64,000 nucleotides of DNA from Daejeonella sp. H1SJ63 (GCF_029360775.1 NZ_JARKMZ010000028.1:682001-746000), one strand, 5' to 3'. Counted from the first letter of the stretch, positions 25,638 through 34,831 are shown. Numbers and translations: made by a program. Notes: generated from the letters alone by a model not told the origin.

Positions 25638-26637
25638 AGTTGCAGTAGTTATCCTGAATTGGAATGGTTTGGAGTATCTGAAAAGATTCCTCCCTTCAGT
25701 TTTTAAATCAACCTATCCGAATCTGGATATTATTATAGGTGATAATGCATCCACAGACGCATCAGTATCCTTTGTGTCTGATAATTTTCCAGATGCCAGG
25801 ATTATTGAAAATGATCAGAATTATGGGTTTGCGGGTGGTTACAATAAAATTCTGGAGCAATTGGATCACGACTATTTTATCCTGTTAAATTCAGATGTTG
25901 AAGTAACTGAGCATTGGATCGAACCGGTAATTTCACTAATGGAAAGCGATACCCTGATCGCAGCAGCACAACCTAAACTATTAGCGTATGCTAATAAACA
26001 CCTCTTTGAATATGCAGGGGCTGCAGGTGGATTTATCGACAAATATGGATATCCATTTTGCAGAGGACGAATTTTTGATACTGTAGAAGAGGACAAAGGA
26101 CAATATGATGGTAATTCTGAAATCTTTTGGGCTTCAGGTGCGGCCTTATTTATAAAAAGAAGTAAATGGATTGAAGCAGGTGGATTGGATTCAGATTTCT
26201 TTGCCCATATGGAAGAAATTGATCTATGCTGGCGCTTAAAAAATCTGGGTTATAAAATTATGTACTGTTCTGATTCTAAGGTATATCATGTTGGAGGAGG
26301 CACACTTAATGCCGAAAATCCGTTCAAAACCTATCTGAATTTCAGAAACAATCTGGTTTTATTACTAAAAAACCTCCCCTCAAATAAAACACTACCCATA
26401 ATTTTTATCAGGTTCTGGCTCGATCTGATTTCACTTATAAAGTTTTTGCTGGATGGTAAGCCCCAAAATGCAGGGGCCGTAAGCAAAGCACATGTTTACT
26501 TCTTTAAAAACTTATTGAAGAATATGCAAAAGGCCCGATCTATCAGTAAAAACCAATTTAATCAGGCCGGTATGTATAATAAAAGCATTGTTTGGCGATA
26601 CTTTGTAAAAGACATTAAAAAATTCAGGGATTTATAA
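25621..26637 (+). CDS. Glycosyltransferase family 2 (rhamnosyltransferase-like)
   Basis: The N-terminal GT-A domain reads VAVVILNWNGLEYLKRFL, then DIIIGDNASTDAS, ENDQNYGFAGGYN and FILLNSDVEV, where the D-x-D-like NSDVE binds the nucleotide sugar and metal. EEIDLCWRLKNLGY is the family's catalytic-base region. A membrane-associated helix (PIIFIRFWLDLISLIKFLL) lies near the C-terminus. This pattern matches WbbL/rhamnosyl-type enzymes that build cell-surface polysaccharide; the actual sugar is unknown. It overlaps the upstream acyltransferase gene by 17 nt, and its stop overlaps the convergent aroQ by 6 nt. Confidence 0.92.
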   Translation: MTDQPKVAVVILNWNGLEYLKRFLPSVFKSTYPNLDIIIGDNASTDASVSFVSDNFPDARIIENDQNYGFAGGYNKILEQLDHDYFILLNSDVEVTEHWIEPVISLMESDTLIAAAQPKLLAYANKHLFEYAGAAGGFIDKYGYPFCRGRIFDTVEEDKGQYDGNSEIFWASGAALFIKRSKWIEAGGLDSDFFAHMEEIDLCWRLKNLGYKIMYCSDSKVYHVGGGTLNAENPFKTYLNFRNNLVLLLKNLPSNKTLPIIFIRFWLDLISLIKFLLDGKPQNAGAVSKAHVYFFKNLLKNMQKARSISKNQFNQAGMYNKSIVWRYFVKDIKKFRDL

Positions 26638-27045
26638 GAAACTTTCCAAAGCCAGACGATAGCCATTGAGACCGAATCCGGTAAGTACACCTTTACAATT
26701 TTTCCCGGTCAGAGAAACATGTCTGTATTCTTCCCGTGCATATATATTTGAAATATGGACTTCCACCACAGGAGTTTTTATCCCGGCTATTGCATCAGAT
26801 ATAGCTACCGATGTATGGGTGTATCCACCTGCATTCAGGATAATACCATCGTAACTAAATCCAACTTCATGAAGTTTATTGATAATTTCTCCTTCAACAT
26901 TACTTTGAAAATAATCAATTTCAATAATGCTGTATTTTGATCTGAGTTCTTCTAAATAAGTTTCAAAACTACTGTCTCCGTATATTGATTTCTCGCGAAC
27001 ACCCAGTAAATTTAAATTTGGACCGTTAATTATCTGTATTTTCAT
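26632..27045 (-). CDS. aroQ: 3-dehydroquinate dehydratase, type II
   Basis: AroQ converts 3-dehydroquinate to 3-dehydroshikimate in the shikimate pathway as a cytosolic dodecamer. The 137-residue chain has the type II marks: IINGPNLNLLGVRE at the N-terminus, the YG of the active-site lid with Tyr22, FQSNVEGEIINKLHE, GIILNAGGYTHTS and VEVHISNIYAREEYRH. All blocks are complete. It is divergent from xerD, with 49 nt between the start codons, an arrangement that recurs in this phylum. Confidence 0.97.
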   Translation of the reverse strand: MKIQIINGPNLNLLGVREKSIYGDSSFETYLEELRSKYSIIEIDYFQSNVEGEIINKLHEVGFSYDGIILNAGGYTHTSVAISDAIAGIKTPVVEVHISNIYAREEYRHVSLTGKNCKGVLTGFGLNGYRLALESFL

Positions 27046-27094
27046 GGACTATTTCGGTATTTAAGCTTTTTAATACTCAAACTTATAAAATAAT

Positions 27095-27994
27095 TTGGAT
27101 TGGAAGTCAGCACTTGGAAGCTTTAAATCATATTTAAAATTAGAGCGTTCATTATCAGCAAATACAATTGATGCATATTTGCGTGATGTAGAAAAACTTT
27201 ATCAGTATTTTCAAACAAATTCTGTACAAAATGTTCCTTCAGATGTCAATTCTGAGGATCTCAAGCAGTTTTTGGTATGGGTAAATCAACTTGGGATGCT
27301 TCCGCCCACGCAGGCAAGGGTATTATCCGGCTTAAAAGCATTTTTTAAATACCTTATTCTGGAAAAACTGATCAAAAATGATCCTTCTGCCCTGCTTGAA
27401 AGCCCTAAATTGAGCAGAAAATTACCCGATACCCTGAATATTATTGAAATCAATAAGCTAATTGATTGCATTGATCTCTCCAGACCTGAGGGAATGAGGA
27501 ATAAAGCAATACTTGAAATCTTATATGGCTGCGGCTTAAGGGTATCTGAACTAACGGGGCTTAAATTGTCGAATCTTTATCTTGACATTGATTTTATTAA
27601 GATTACCGGAAAGGGTAATAAAGAACGTCTTGTACCGATTGGTTCAGAAGCAATTAAGTATCTGCGAATATACATTAATGAAATCCGGGTTCATATACCT
27701 GTAAAAACAGGCAGTGAGGATTTTGTTTTTCTGAACCGGCGCGGAGGCCCATTATCCCGGGTAATGGTATTTCTGATCATAAAAGATCTTGCACAATCTG
27801 CCGGAATCAAGAAAAGTATTAGTCCGCATACCTTCAGACATTCTTTTGCCACTCACCTGATTGAAGGTGGCGCTGATCTAAGAGCGGTTCAGGAGATGCT
27901 GGGGCATGAAAGTATCACTACAACCGAGATCTATACCCATCTCGACCGTGATTATTTAAGAGATACCATTATTCAGTTTCACCCGAGAAGCTGA
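27095..27994 (+). CDS. xerD: Tyrosine recombinase XerC/XerD
   Basis: Xer recombinases resolve chromosome dimers at dif. All catalytic residues are present: Arg149 (GCGLRVSEL), Lys173 (TGKGNKERLVP), His245 and Arg248 (HTFRHSFATHL), His271 (MLGHESITTTEIY) and nucleophile Tyr280. The N-terminal SAM-like domain (KSYLKLERSLSANTIDAYLR) is intact and length (299) is standard. The start is TTG: the frame has no ATG before conserved residues, and a stop codon lies eight codons upstream. Whether it is XerC or XerD needs alignment. Its stop is 2 nt from the convergent NdpA-like gene. Confidence 0.94.
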   Translation: MDWKSALGSFKSYLKLERSLSANTIDAYLRDVEKLYQYFQTNSVQNVPSDVNSEDLKQFLVWVNQLGMLPPTQARVLSGLKAFFKYLILEKLIKNDPSALLESPKLSRKLPDTLNIIEINKLIDCIDLSRPEGMRNKAILEILYGCGLRVSELTGLKLSNLYLDIDFIKITGKGNKERLVPIGSEAIKYLRIYINEIRVHIPVKTGSEDFVFLNRRGGPLSRVMVFLIIKDLAQSAGIKKSISPHTFRHSFATHLIEGGADLRAVQEMLGHESITTTEIYTHLDRDYLRDTIIQFHPRS

Positions 27995-27996
27995 TT

Positions 27997-29049
27997 CTAA
28001 TTTTCTTCTTTATAATAGACTTTATAATAATTCATTGCACGGTTATCGTCAAAGCCTTTTTCAATAAGCTCCTTATTTCCATGAATATAAATATGGAAGT
28101 TCTTGTCAAGTTTAAGGACACTTTTAAACACTCTGGCCTGCTTTTTAACTGCTGCATTTGAAATATCGAACGACTGATCAAGTCCGGCATCGAACTCTTC
28201 ACTGTAATCACGGCTAAAATTTTTGAAAGATTCAATAGCTTTTGGATTTCCGATCACTTCTTCTGAGAATTCATCTATATCAAAACTTTCCTTTTCCTTG
28301 AAATACTTCATTGAACGATTCAGTAAATCGATTTTATCCGCTTTAGTGATCTCAAAATCATCCTGCAGCCTTGTAGTGATAAAGTCTTTGCAAATTCCTA
28401 AAGTAGTATTGGTTTTATTAAAGCTATCGTTTCTGATCTTCAACTGCAGAAATTCATCCTTCCAGTAGACGGCATCTGTTCTGTTGGTCTGATCAATCAC
28501 CATTACTTTATAGCCATCCTCCATTTCAGTATTGAATATCAGACATCCCTTATCCAGCTTTTGGATGTTGATAGCATCTTCCTCATAACTTAAGCTAAAT
28601 CCGCCTTTATCTGGATTAACTTTAAGATAGCTTTCTTTGGTTTCAGATTTAAATATTCCGATAGCATCCACAAGCTCCCCCTCCAGTTGCAGATCCTTAA
28701 AAATAGCAACATACAATTCGCCTGACTTAATTTTAGGATGGTTTGAAACATTGAACAAATGCCTGGTAATATTGGCACTTTGCTCATGAAATGAATCAGG
28801 ATCTGCAAATATCAGAGAGCAGAAATGAAACACTTCATTCAAATTCAGATCATCGCTCGAATGCATAAACCGGTAAACTTCATTACCTTTTTCAAATGGT
28901 GATAAAAAATACTGCATTAAGAGTGTTTTCAGTGTTTCATCCTGAATTTGCAGAGGAAGATCAGACAGAATATAAAACTCATTCTGGAGCTTATTACCTG
29001 TACGATGGACTGAAAGTTGCTCAAGAGCTGCTTCAAAAGAAGTTACCAT
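27997..29049 (-). CDS. Nucleoid-associated protein (NdpA/YejK family)
   Basis: A 350-residue soluble protein of the 37-kDa nucleoid-associated family. Recognisable segments are FHFCSLIFADPDSFHEQSAN in the N-terminal third, HPKIKSGELYVAIFKDLQLE, DAIGIFKSETKESYLKV, and a C-terminal helix-rich region with KVYYKEEN at the end. E. coli YejK binds nucleoid DNA and topoisomerase; a similar role is inferred. The stop is 15 nt before the prmC stop codon region ends upstream, so the two minus-strand genes may share a transcript. Confidence 0.85.
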   Translation of the reverse strand: MVTSFEAALEQLSVHRTGNKLQNEFYILSDLPLQIQDETLKTLLMQYFLSPFEKGNEVYRFMHSSDDLNLNEVFHFCSLIFADPDSFHEQSANITRHLFNVSNHPKIKSGELYVAIFKDLQLEGELVDAIGIFKSETKESYLKVNPDKGGFSLSYEEDAINIQKLDKGCLIFNTEMEDGYKVMVIDQTNRTDAVYWKDEFLQLKIRNDSFNKTNTTLGICKDFITTRLQDDFEITKADKIDLLNRSMKYFKEKESFDIDEFSEEVIGNPKAIESFKNFSRDYSEEFDAGLDQSFDISNAAVKKQARVFKSVLKLDKNFHIYIHGNKELIEKGFDDNRAMNYYKVYYKEEN

Positions 29050-29064
29050 ATTGTATAAATGAAA

Positions 29065-29934
29065 TTATTTTAAGGATGCCTTGATCATTCTGTCTTTACC
29101 ACGAATATCCTGACGTAATTCAATGTTTTTAAAACCCTTTTCAACTAACATTTTACAGGTTTCTGTACCCAGATTTTCATTAATCTCCAGAAGCAGATAA
29201 CCATCATCCTGAAGATTGTTGAATGCGAAATCAGCTATACTTTTATAAAACAACAATGGATCCGAATCGGGAACGAATAAAGCTGTATGAGGCTCATGAT
29301 CAATAACATTTTTCAGCATTTGCTGCTTTTCAGAATCCCTTACATAAGGCGGGTTGCTTATAATCAGGTCAAATTTTAAGCCAGGAAGAATATCATTTAC
29401 CGGATAAAGAATATCAACCTGAATAAAGTGTATTTCAGTTTCATTCAACAAGGCATTTTTCCGGGCAGTTGCCAAAGCACCTGATGAAATATCCAATGCA
29501 TAAACTTCAGGATCAGGGAAAAACTTTTTAATTGCAACAGGGATGCATCCGCTTCCGGTTCCGATATCGAGAATTTTTAAATCAACCGGATCTTTTTCTA
29601 TTCCACGCAGGGTTATTAATGCCCAGTCAACAAGTTCTTCTGTTTCTGGTCTGGGAATAAGTACATCAGGATTCACTAAAAAAATTAATCCATAGAATTC
29701 TGTTTCCCCTATAATATACTGAAGCGGTCTTCCGCTTGCTAATTCATTTTGAATATTATAAAGTGCCTGCATGTGTTCTGCAGGCATTTCTTCATTCTTA
29801 ATACTTAAATATTTAGCTCTCTCAAGTTTTGATACATGATTCATTGAAAGCCAGGCCAGGCTCTTCGCTTCCAGTGGGTCATATAGTGTACTGATATTAT
29901 CAATAAATGATTTTTCTGCTTCAGAATAAGTCAT
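29065..29934 (-). CDS. prmC: Peptide chain release factor N5-glutamine methyltransferase
   Basis: PrmC methylates the GGQ glutamine of release factors RF1/RF2. The 289 residues include the family's N-terminal helical domain with EFYGLIFLVNPDVLIPRPET, SAM-binding ILDIGTGSGCIPVAI near 130-144, and the catalytic NPPY in IISNPPYVRDSE near 190. The C-terminal LLEINENLG strand is also typical. The gene starts about 115 nt from the divergent ribD. Confidence 0.95.
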   Translation of the reverse strand: MTYSEAEKSFIDNISTLYDPLEAKSLAWLSMNHVSKLERAKYLSIKNEEMPAEHMQALYNIQNELASGRPLQYIIGETEFYGLIFLVNPDVLIPRPETEELVDWALITLRGIEKDPVDLKILDIGTGSGCIPVAIKKFFPDPEVYALDISSGALATARKNALLNETEIHFIQVDILYPVNDILPGLKFDLIISNPPYVRDSEKQQMLKNVIDHEPHTALFVPDSDPLLFYKSIADFAFNNLQDDGYLLLEINENLGTETCKMLVEKGFKNIELRQDIRGKDRMIKASLK

Positions 29935-30037
29935 GTCCGCAAAGTAAACTAATTAGCTCGAGAATTCCGCGGGCCAAAGTTTTTACAAGGGTCAGAATTT
30001 AAAAGTCCAATAAGAAACAATTAAGAATCTCATATGT

Positions 30038-30045
30038 TATTTTTG
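30038..30045 (+). promoter_or_regulatory. -7 promoter element of ribD
   Basis: TATTTTTG matches TAnnTTTG exactly and ends 4 nt before the ATG at 30050. With the usual spacing the first transcribed base would be at or next to the A of the ATG, implying a leaderless mRNA. No FMN-riboswitch sequence is present in the 115-nt gap. Confidence 0.55.
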
Positions 30046-30049
30046 CAGC

Positions 30050-31099
30050 ATGGTTGAAGATCAGAAATATCTGAAGCGTTGCATTGAACTTGCCCTTCAG
30101 GGTGCCGGATATGTAAGTCCGAATCCCATGGTTGGATCAGTAATTGTTTATGATAATCAGATCATAGGTGAAGGTTATCACATGAAATTTGGTCAGGCTC
30201 ATGCCGAGGTGAATGCAGTAAATGATGTCTTTGCGAAACATGAAAATGCAAAAGAACTGCTCCGTAGTTCTACTATTTATGTAAATCTGGAGCCCTGCTC
30301 TCACTTTGGCAAAACTCCACCCTGTGCCGATCTGATCATTTCAAATGAAATACCAAGAGTTATTGTAGGTTGCCGCGATCCGTTTGATCAAATTAATGGT
30401 AAGGGCATAGAAAAACTAAAAAATGCTGGTATAGAGGTAATTGAAGATATTTTAACTGATGAATGCCTGAAATTAAACAAACGTTTTTTTACCAGAATTC
30501 AAAAGCAAAGACCCTATATTATCCTGAAATGGGCCCAAACATCAGATGGATATTTTGCACCAAACAATGGTTCACAACAATGGATAAGCTCTGCAGCATC
30601 AAAAATTCTTGCACACCGCTGGAGAACAGAAGAAGATGCAATCCTTGTCGGGAAAAACACAGTACTGGCTGATAATCCAAGATTAAACTCAAGAGAATGG
30701 CCGGGTAAAGACCCTATTCGCATTGTAATTGACAGAAGACTTGATTTAAATTCCGATCTGCATATTTTTGATCAAACCCAGGAAACCATCATCTTTAATG
30801 AAAAGAAAACAGATATTGATGGAAAAATAAAATATCTGGAAGTAGAAGATTTTGACAATTACCTTCCGCAGCTGATTGCCTATCAACTCTATCTTATGGA
30901 TGTTCAATCCTTAATAATTGAGGGAGGTGCAGAAACTCTTAATTTGTTTATAAAAACCGGGCTATGGGATGAAGCCCGTGTGTTTACAGGGCCACAGATA
31001 TGGAATGAAGGTCTAAAAGCGCCTCTAATTACCGGAGAGCCATATGAAGAACTAAACATAGATACCAATATTTTGAGAATCTGGCATAATCATACTTAA
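30050..31099 (+). CDS. ribD: Bifunctional riboflavin deaminase-reductase
   Basis: RibD deaminates the pyrimidine made by GTP cyclohydrolase II and then reduces its ribosyl side chain. The deaminase half has zinc ligands His51 (HAEVNAV, with catalytic Glu53), Cys83 and Cys92 (PCSHFGKTPPC). The reductase half begins near residue 148 with RPYIILKWAQTSDGY and ends with LIIEGGAETLNLFI near 285-300. Length (349) fits the fused enzyme. An EamA-type transporter gene follows 1 nt after the stop. Confidence 0.96.
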   Translation: MVEDQKYLKRCIELALQGAGYVSPNPMVGSVIVYDNQIIGEGYHMKFGQAHAEVNAVNDVFAKHENAKELLRSSTIYVNLEPCSHFGKTPPCADLIISNEIPRVIVGCRDPFDQINGKGIEKLKNAGIEVIEDILTDECLKLNKRFFTRIQKQRPYIILKWAQTSDGYFAPNNGSQQWISSAASKILAHRWRTEEDAILVGKNTVLADNPRLNSREWPGKDPIRIVIDRRLDLNSDLHIFDQTQETIIFNEKKTDIDGKIKYLEVEDFDNYLPQLIAYQLYLMDVQSLIIEGGAETLNLFIKTGLWDEARVFTGPQIWNEGLKAPLITGEPYEELNIDTNILRIWHNHT

Positions 31100-31100
31100 T

Positions 31101-31940
31101 ATGATCTATATATTACTGAGTGTTTGCTGCAGTGTATTTGTTTCAGTTCTGCTGAAACTTGCAAAAAGGTATGAAATAGATAATAAACAAGCTATCACCT
31201 GGAATTATTCGATTGCAGCTTTGTTAACATGGCTCATCTATAAGCCTGAAATTCCTGAAATCAGTGCCCTTTATGTTTCTTTAGGAGTTTTATTGCCATC
31301 AATCTTCCTTGTGCTGGCTCTTTCAGTTCATTATACAGGAATTGTCAGAACAGATATTGCTCAGCGCCTATCCCTGTTTATTCCGGTTCTGGCTTCATTC
31401 ATTCTATTTTCAGAAATACATTCAATACTCAAAATAATTGGGATATTAATTGCCTTTGCTGCTATTATTTTCTCAATTCCATGGCAAAAAGAGAATAAAA
31501 AAGCCCGTAGCAGCTGGCTTTACCCCTTAATTGTTTTTGCAGGAATGGGTATCATTGATATTCTATTTAAACAAATCGCTAAAACCACCTCGATACCGTT
31601 TACATCTTCACTGATCATTGTATTTCTTCTGGCATTTCTTGTTTCAATTTCATACCTGCTTTATCTTTATTTAAGAGGCAGAATGAAGTTCAGTCTTATC
31701 AATTTAATCTGCGGATGGATATTGGGAATTGCTAATTTTGGCAATATCCTGTTTTATCTCAAAGCGCATCAGGCTTTGGCAAATTCACCTTCCATGGTAT
31801 TTTCATCGATGAATATCGGAGTGATTATTTTGGGCTCGGCTGTAGGGGTTCTTATCTTTAAAGAAAAACTTAGCCGTTTAAATTATCTGGGTATTGTTTT
31901 AGCTTTGATTTCGATCACAGTTTTATATTTCTCCAATTAA
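31101..31940 (+). CDS. EamA/DMT-superfamily transporter
   Basis: The 279-residue protein has about ten hydrophobic helices arranged as two five-helix halves, typical of drug/metabolite transporters. It starts with YILLSVCCSVFVSVLLKLAKR and has a short basic loop (PWQKENKKARSS) between the halves. The C-terminal half repeats the pattern, ending GVLIFKEKLSRLNYLGI, which is very common in EamA proteins. The substrate cannot be inferred. It lies 1 nt after ribD and 5 nt before the YigZ-like gene, so a flavin-related or unrelated cargo are both possible. Confidence 0.88.
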   Translation: MIYILLSVCCSVFVSVLLKLAKRYEIDNKQAITWNYSIAALLTWLIYKPEIPEISALYVSLGVLLPSIFLVLALSVHYTGIVRTDIAQRLSLFIPVLASFILFSEIHSILKIIGILIAFAAIIFSIPWQKENKKARSSWLYPLIVFAGMGIIDILFKQIAKTTSIPFTSSLIIVFLLAFLVSISYLLYLYLRGRMKFSLINLICGWILGIANFGNILFYLKAHQALANSPSMVFSSMNIGVIILGSAVGVLIFKEKLSRLNYLGIVLALISITVLYFSN

Positions 31941-31945
31941 ATTTC

Positions 31946-32551
31946 ATGTTGTTTGATGATACTTATAAAACTATAAAAGCACCATCTGAAGGTGTTTTTA
32001 AGGATAAAGGGAGCAAATTTATTGCTTACATCTACCCTATCAAGTCTGAAACAGAGCTAAAGGATATTATAGCAAGTCTGAAATCCCTGCATCCTAAAGC
32101 CCGGCACCATTGCTGGGCTATGCGTTTAAGTCCTGACAGAACTGTTTTTCGGATAAATGACGACGGAGAGCCTTCAGGAACTGCCGGAAGGCCAATATTG
32201 AATACACTCCTGTCTCATGACCTTACAGATGTACTTGCTGTTGTAGTAAGATACTTCGGTGGAACTCTTTTAGGGGTTCCGGGTTTGATAAATGCCTATA
32301 AAACAGCAACACTTGAAGCTGTTAAAGAGTCTGAGATCATCGTAAAAACAATTAATGTTATTTGCAGAATTAATTTCGGGCATCCTCAAATGAATGAGGT
32401 TATGCGCATAATTAAAGAAGAAGATATCCGGATTTTCAATCAGAATTTTGACCTGAATTGCTCATTAGACCTTGAAATCAGACAATCGCAGGTCAATAAA
32501 GTAACTGGCAGGCTTGAAAAAATTGAAGGCTTGACTCTTAAATATCAATAA
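31946..32551 (+). CDS. YigZ/IMPACT-family protein (UPF0029)
   Basis: The conserved IMPACT core is complete: KDKGSKFIAYIYPI near 20-33, HPKARHHCWAM near 50-60, NDDGEPSGTAGRPIL near 73-87 and DVLAVVVRYFGGTLLGVPGL near 95-114. The C-terminal 70 residues form the DUF1949 ferredoxin-like domain. The family is widespread in bacteria and related to eukaryotic IMPACT; in bacteria a role in translation or ribosome contact is suspected, not shown. It is translationally close to the transporter gene upstream (5 nt). Confidence 0.9.
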   Translation: MLFDDTYKTIKAPSEGVFKDKGSKFIAYIYPIKSETELKDIIASLKSLHPKARHHCWAMRLSPDRTVFRINDDGEPSGTAGRPILNTLLSHDLTDVLAVVVRYFGGTLLGVPGLINAYKTATLEAVKESEIIVKTINVICRINFGHPQMNEVMRIIKEEDIRIFNQNFDLNCSLDLEIRQSQVNKVTGRLEKIEGLTLKYQ

Positions 32552-32607
32552 TTAGAAGACAAAATCAGAAATTGTATCCTGGCAATACTTTATAGAAATT
32601 ATACATT

Positions 32608-33474
32608 ATGAATAAAATATCTGAAGCCGATCTGATTATAAATCCTGACGGAAGCATTTACCACCTTAACTTAATGCCCGAAGATATTGCGGATACCATT
32701 ATTACAGTTGGAGATCCCGATCGTGTGACTGAAATAAGCAGATATTTTGATAGTATTGAATTAAAAAAAGGTAAGCGTGAGTTTATAACCCATACCGGAT
32801 ATCTGGGTAAAAAGCGTATTACAGTGCTTTCAACGGGCATAGGGACAGATAATATTGATATTGTTCTGAATGAGCTGGATGCCCTGGTCAATATTGATTT
32901 TGATAATAGACAGGTTAAAAAAGAACTGAAAAGTCTGGACATTATTCGCATTGGGACTTCCGGTTCTGTTCAGGAAGATATCCCGATTGGAAGTATTCTT
33001 ATCTCAGAGTATGGATTAGGGTTTGATGCACTGATGAATTATTATCTGCATGAATTAAGCGGTGATGAGTGTATGTTACTTGATGCTGTTAAATCTCATT
33101 TTCATCATCACAAAGGCCTTTCTCCGTACATCACGGCTGCAGATACCCGGCTTTTTAAAATTATAGGAAAAGATTTAATGAGCGGTATAACACTTACAGC
33201 TCCGGGGTTTTATGCTCCGCAGGGACGGGAAGTAAGAGCCAAAAATGCTTTTCCTGAAATGATTCATCTGATTCAGAAATTCTCTTCAGGAAAACACAGA
33301 ATCAGTAATCTTGAAATGGAAACTGCAGGTATCTATGCACTGGCAAAAGCCCTTGGGCACAGGGCAGTTTCTGTTAATGCGATACTGGCAAGCAGAGTTA
33401 AATTTGAATTTTCTCCCGAACCCCATAAAATAATAAATCAGGCCATTGAACTTGTTTTAAGTCGCCTGACTTAG
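32608..33474 (+). CDS. Nucleoside phosphorylase (uridine phosphorylase-like)
   Basis: The 288-residue chain shows the PNP/UDP fold: ITVGDPDRVTEISRYFD near the start (phosphate-loop Gly and Asp), GKKRITVLSTGIGTDNIDIV, IRIGTSGSVQEDIPIGSILI, and NLEMETAGIYALAKALGHRA, where Glu-Met-Glu contacts the ribose. These enzymes split nucleosides into base and ribose 1-phosphate for salvage. The base specificity, uridine or purine, cannot be fixed by eye. It converges with mqnA, leaving only 11 nt between the two stops. Confidence 0.88.
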   Translation: MNKISEADLIINPDGSIYHLNLMPEDIADTIITVGDPDRVTEISRYFDSIELKKGKREFITHTGYLGKKRITVLSTGIGTDNIDIVLNELDALVNIDFDNRQVKKELKSLDIIRIGTSGSVQEDIPIGSILISEYGLGFDALMNYYLHELSGDECMLLDAVKSHFHHHKGLSPYITAADTRLFKIIGKDLMSGITLTAPGFYAPQGREVRAKNAFPEMIHLIQKFSSGKHRISNLEMETAGIYALAKALGHRAVSVNAILASRVKFEFSPEPHKIINQAIELVLSRLT

Positions 33475-33485
33475 TTTTTTTCAGA

Positions 33486-34205
33486 TCAAAGAGCTTTGAT
33501 AAATTCATGAAATTTGCTGATCGCAATTAATTTTTTATCATCAAGGTTAAAATCAACCTTATTCATCAAATAATCATCAAGATCAAAATTCCCGATATTT
33601 TCAATTTGTTCAATCACTTCTTTTCTGTGATCAAGACCCAACTTCAAAGCTGCATTAAATGATCCCTTAAAATCTTCAGGAATAGGTTTATTTGATGCCC
33701 AAACAGCAAAAGCAAATGGAAGTCCGGTAAACTTAAACCATTCTTCTGCTAAATCATAGTAGTATGGATATAGGTCTTTTTTACCAAAAGTGCGATCGCC
33801 AATTTGTACAAAAGCATCAGCCTCTCCTTCTGTTATAAAATCCGGACTTATCTTCCAGTAATTTTTTAATAATACTCTTGAAAGATTATTTGAGGTACGC
33901 GACTGGGGATCAAGTTTTATTTTTTCTATTTCGCTTATTGGTTTCTGACTGAAGATAAAAACAGAATCTACGGCTCCGACAGCACCAATACAGTATTGAG
34001 ATACAATCTGATAATTATCAACATGAAGCAGGGCAGCAACAGGGACAAGACCTATATCTACCTGATTATCAATCAATTTATTGGCGCAATCTGAAGGAAT
34101 ATCTAAGCTTAATTCTATACTTTCCAATATGCCTGAATGAAGCAGGCCATAGACAAAGGGTTTAGAATTGGTATATGATACTGCGGATACTTTTATCTTA
34201 TTCAA
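33486..34205 (-). CDS. mqnA: Chorismate dehydratase MqnA (futalosine pathway)
   Basis: MqnA makes 3-enolpyruvyl-benzoate from chorismate, the entry to the futalosine route to menaquinone. The 239-residue protein shows the periplasmic-binding-like fold of MqnA/MqnD: KVSAVSYTNSKPFVYGL at the start, CANKLIDNQVDIGLVPVAAL, and the SRTSNNLSRVLL helix motif. The start is TTG in the sequence TTGA that also contains the upstream stop, giving a 4-nt overlap; no ATG is available before the conserved N-terminus. It is the third gene of the mqnE-phosphatase-mqnA run. Confidence 0.93.
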   Translation of the reverse strand: MNKIKVSAVSYTNSKPFVYGLLHSGILESIELSLDIPSDCANKLIDNQVDIGLVPVAALLHVDNYQIVSQYCIGAVGAVDSVFIFSQKPISEIEKIKLDPQSRTSNNLSRVLLKNYWKISPDFITEGEADAFVQIGDRTFGKKDLYPYYYDLAEEWFKFTGLPFAFAVWASNKPIPEDFKGSFNAALKLGLDHRKEVIEQIENIGNFDLDDYLMNKVDFNLDDKKLIAISKFHEFIKAL

Positions 34206-34831
34206 AACTGATCAAATGGGTAATTTAAATGGCTGGTATTATTAAAATCGACGATATGAAATTTCTCTCCATCAAATTCAACTTTGTAAAGAGTGGTATT
34301 TGAATGAGGGAAACTATCCATTTCTGAAAGCGGACGATCAGTTAAAAGGCATAGAAATAAGCGCATTGCACGACCATGCATACAAATAAGGATATTTTGA
34401 TCATCATTATCCTCTATCAGATGTTCAAGCACAATTAATTGCCTTTCTTTAACATCCAGAGGGCTTTCACCCCTTTCTATTTTATGATGCAGTTCACCGG
34501 CTCTCCATTTATTGATCAATTCATGAAATTCAACTGATATCATTTCGGTATTTTCTTTTCCTTCATGAATGCCCCAGCCCAATTCATCTAAACCAGGATA
34601 TTGAACCCAGGGAATATTGCTGTCAATAAACTTATGAACAGTTTGGTGAGTACGTTTTAATGTGGAAGTATAAATTTTATCAAATGGAATATGCTTATAA
34701 GCACGATAAAATGCTTCGGCCTGTTCTTTGCCCTTTTGATTTAAGCTGGTGTCCATTCCACGTCCTTGAACAATACCCAGTTTGTTCAGATCTGTTTCAC
34801 CGTGACGGATGATATAGATAGTTTTATTCAA
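34202..34831 (-). CDS. Histidine phosphatase family protein (phosphoglycerate mutase-like)
   Basis: The 209-residue protein has the RHG signature at the N-terminus (YIIRHGETDLNKLG), followed by SLNQKGKEQAEAF and IYTSTLKRTHQT, and a late ILICMHGRAMRLF with the second catalytic His. It is a cytosolic acid-phosphatase-fold enzyme; the substrate is not evident. The start codon is TTG in a TTGA overlap with mqnE, and the stop overlaps the TTG of mqnA, so it is tightly coupled between two menaquinone genes. No phosphatase step is part of the standard futalosine route as I know it. Confidence 0.88.
   Translation of the reverse strand: MNKTIYIIRHGETDLNKLGIVQGRGMDTSLNQKGKEQAEAFYRAYKHIPFDKIYTSTLKRTHQTVHKFIDSNIPWVQYPGLDELGWGIHEGKENTEMISVEFHELINKWRAGELHHKIERGESPLDVKERQLIVLEHLIEDNDDQNILICMHGRAMRLFLCLLTDRPLSEMDSFPHSNTTLYKVEFDGEKFHIVDFNNTSHLNYPFDQF

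Noticed and set aside
29935-30049. FMN riboswitch upstream of ribD
   Set aside because: The gap is only about 115 nt and has none of the conserved RFN sequences.
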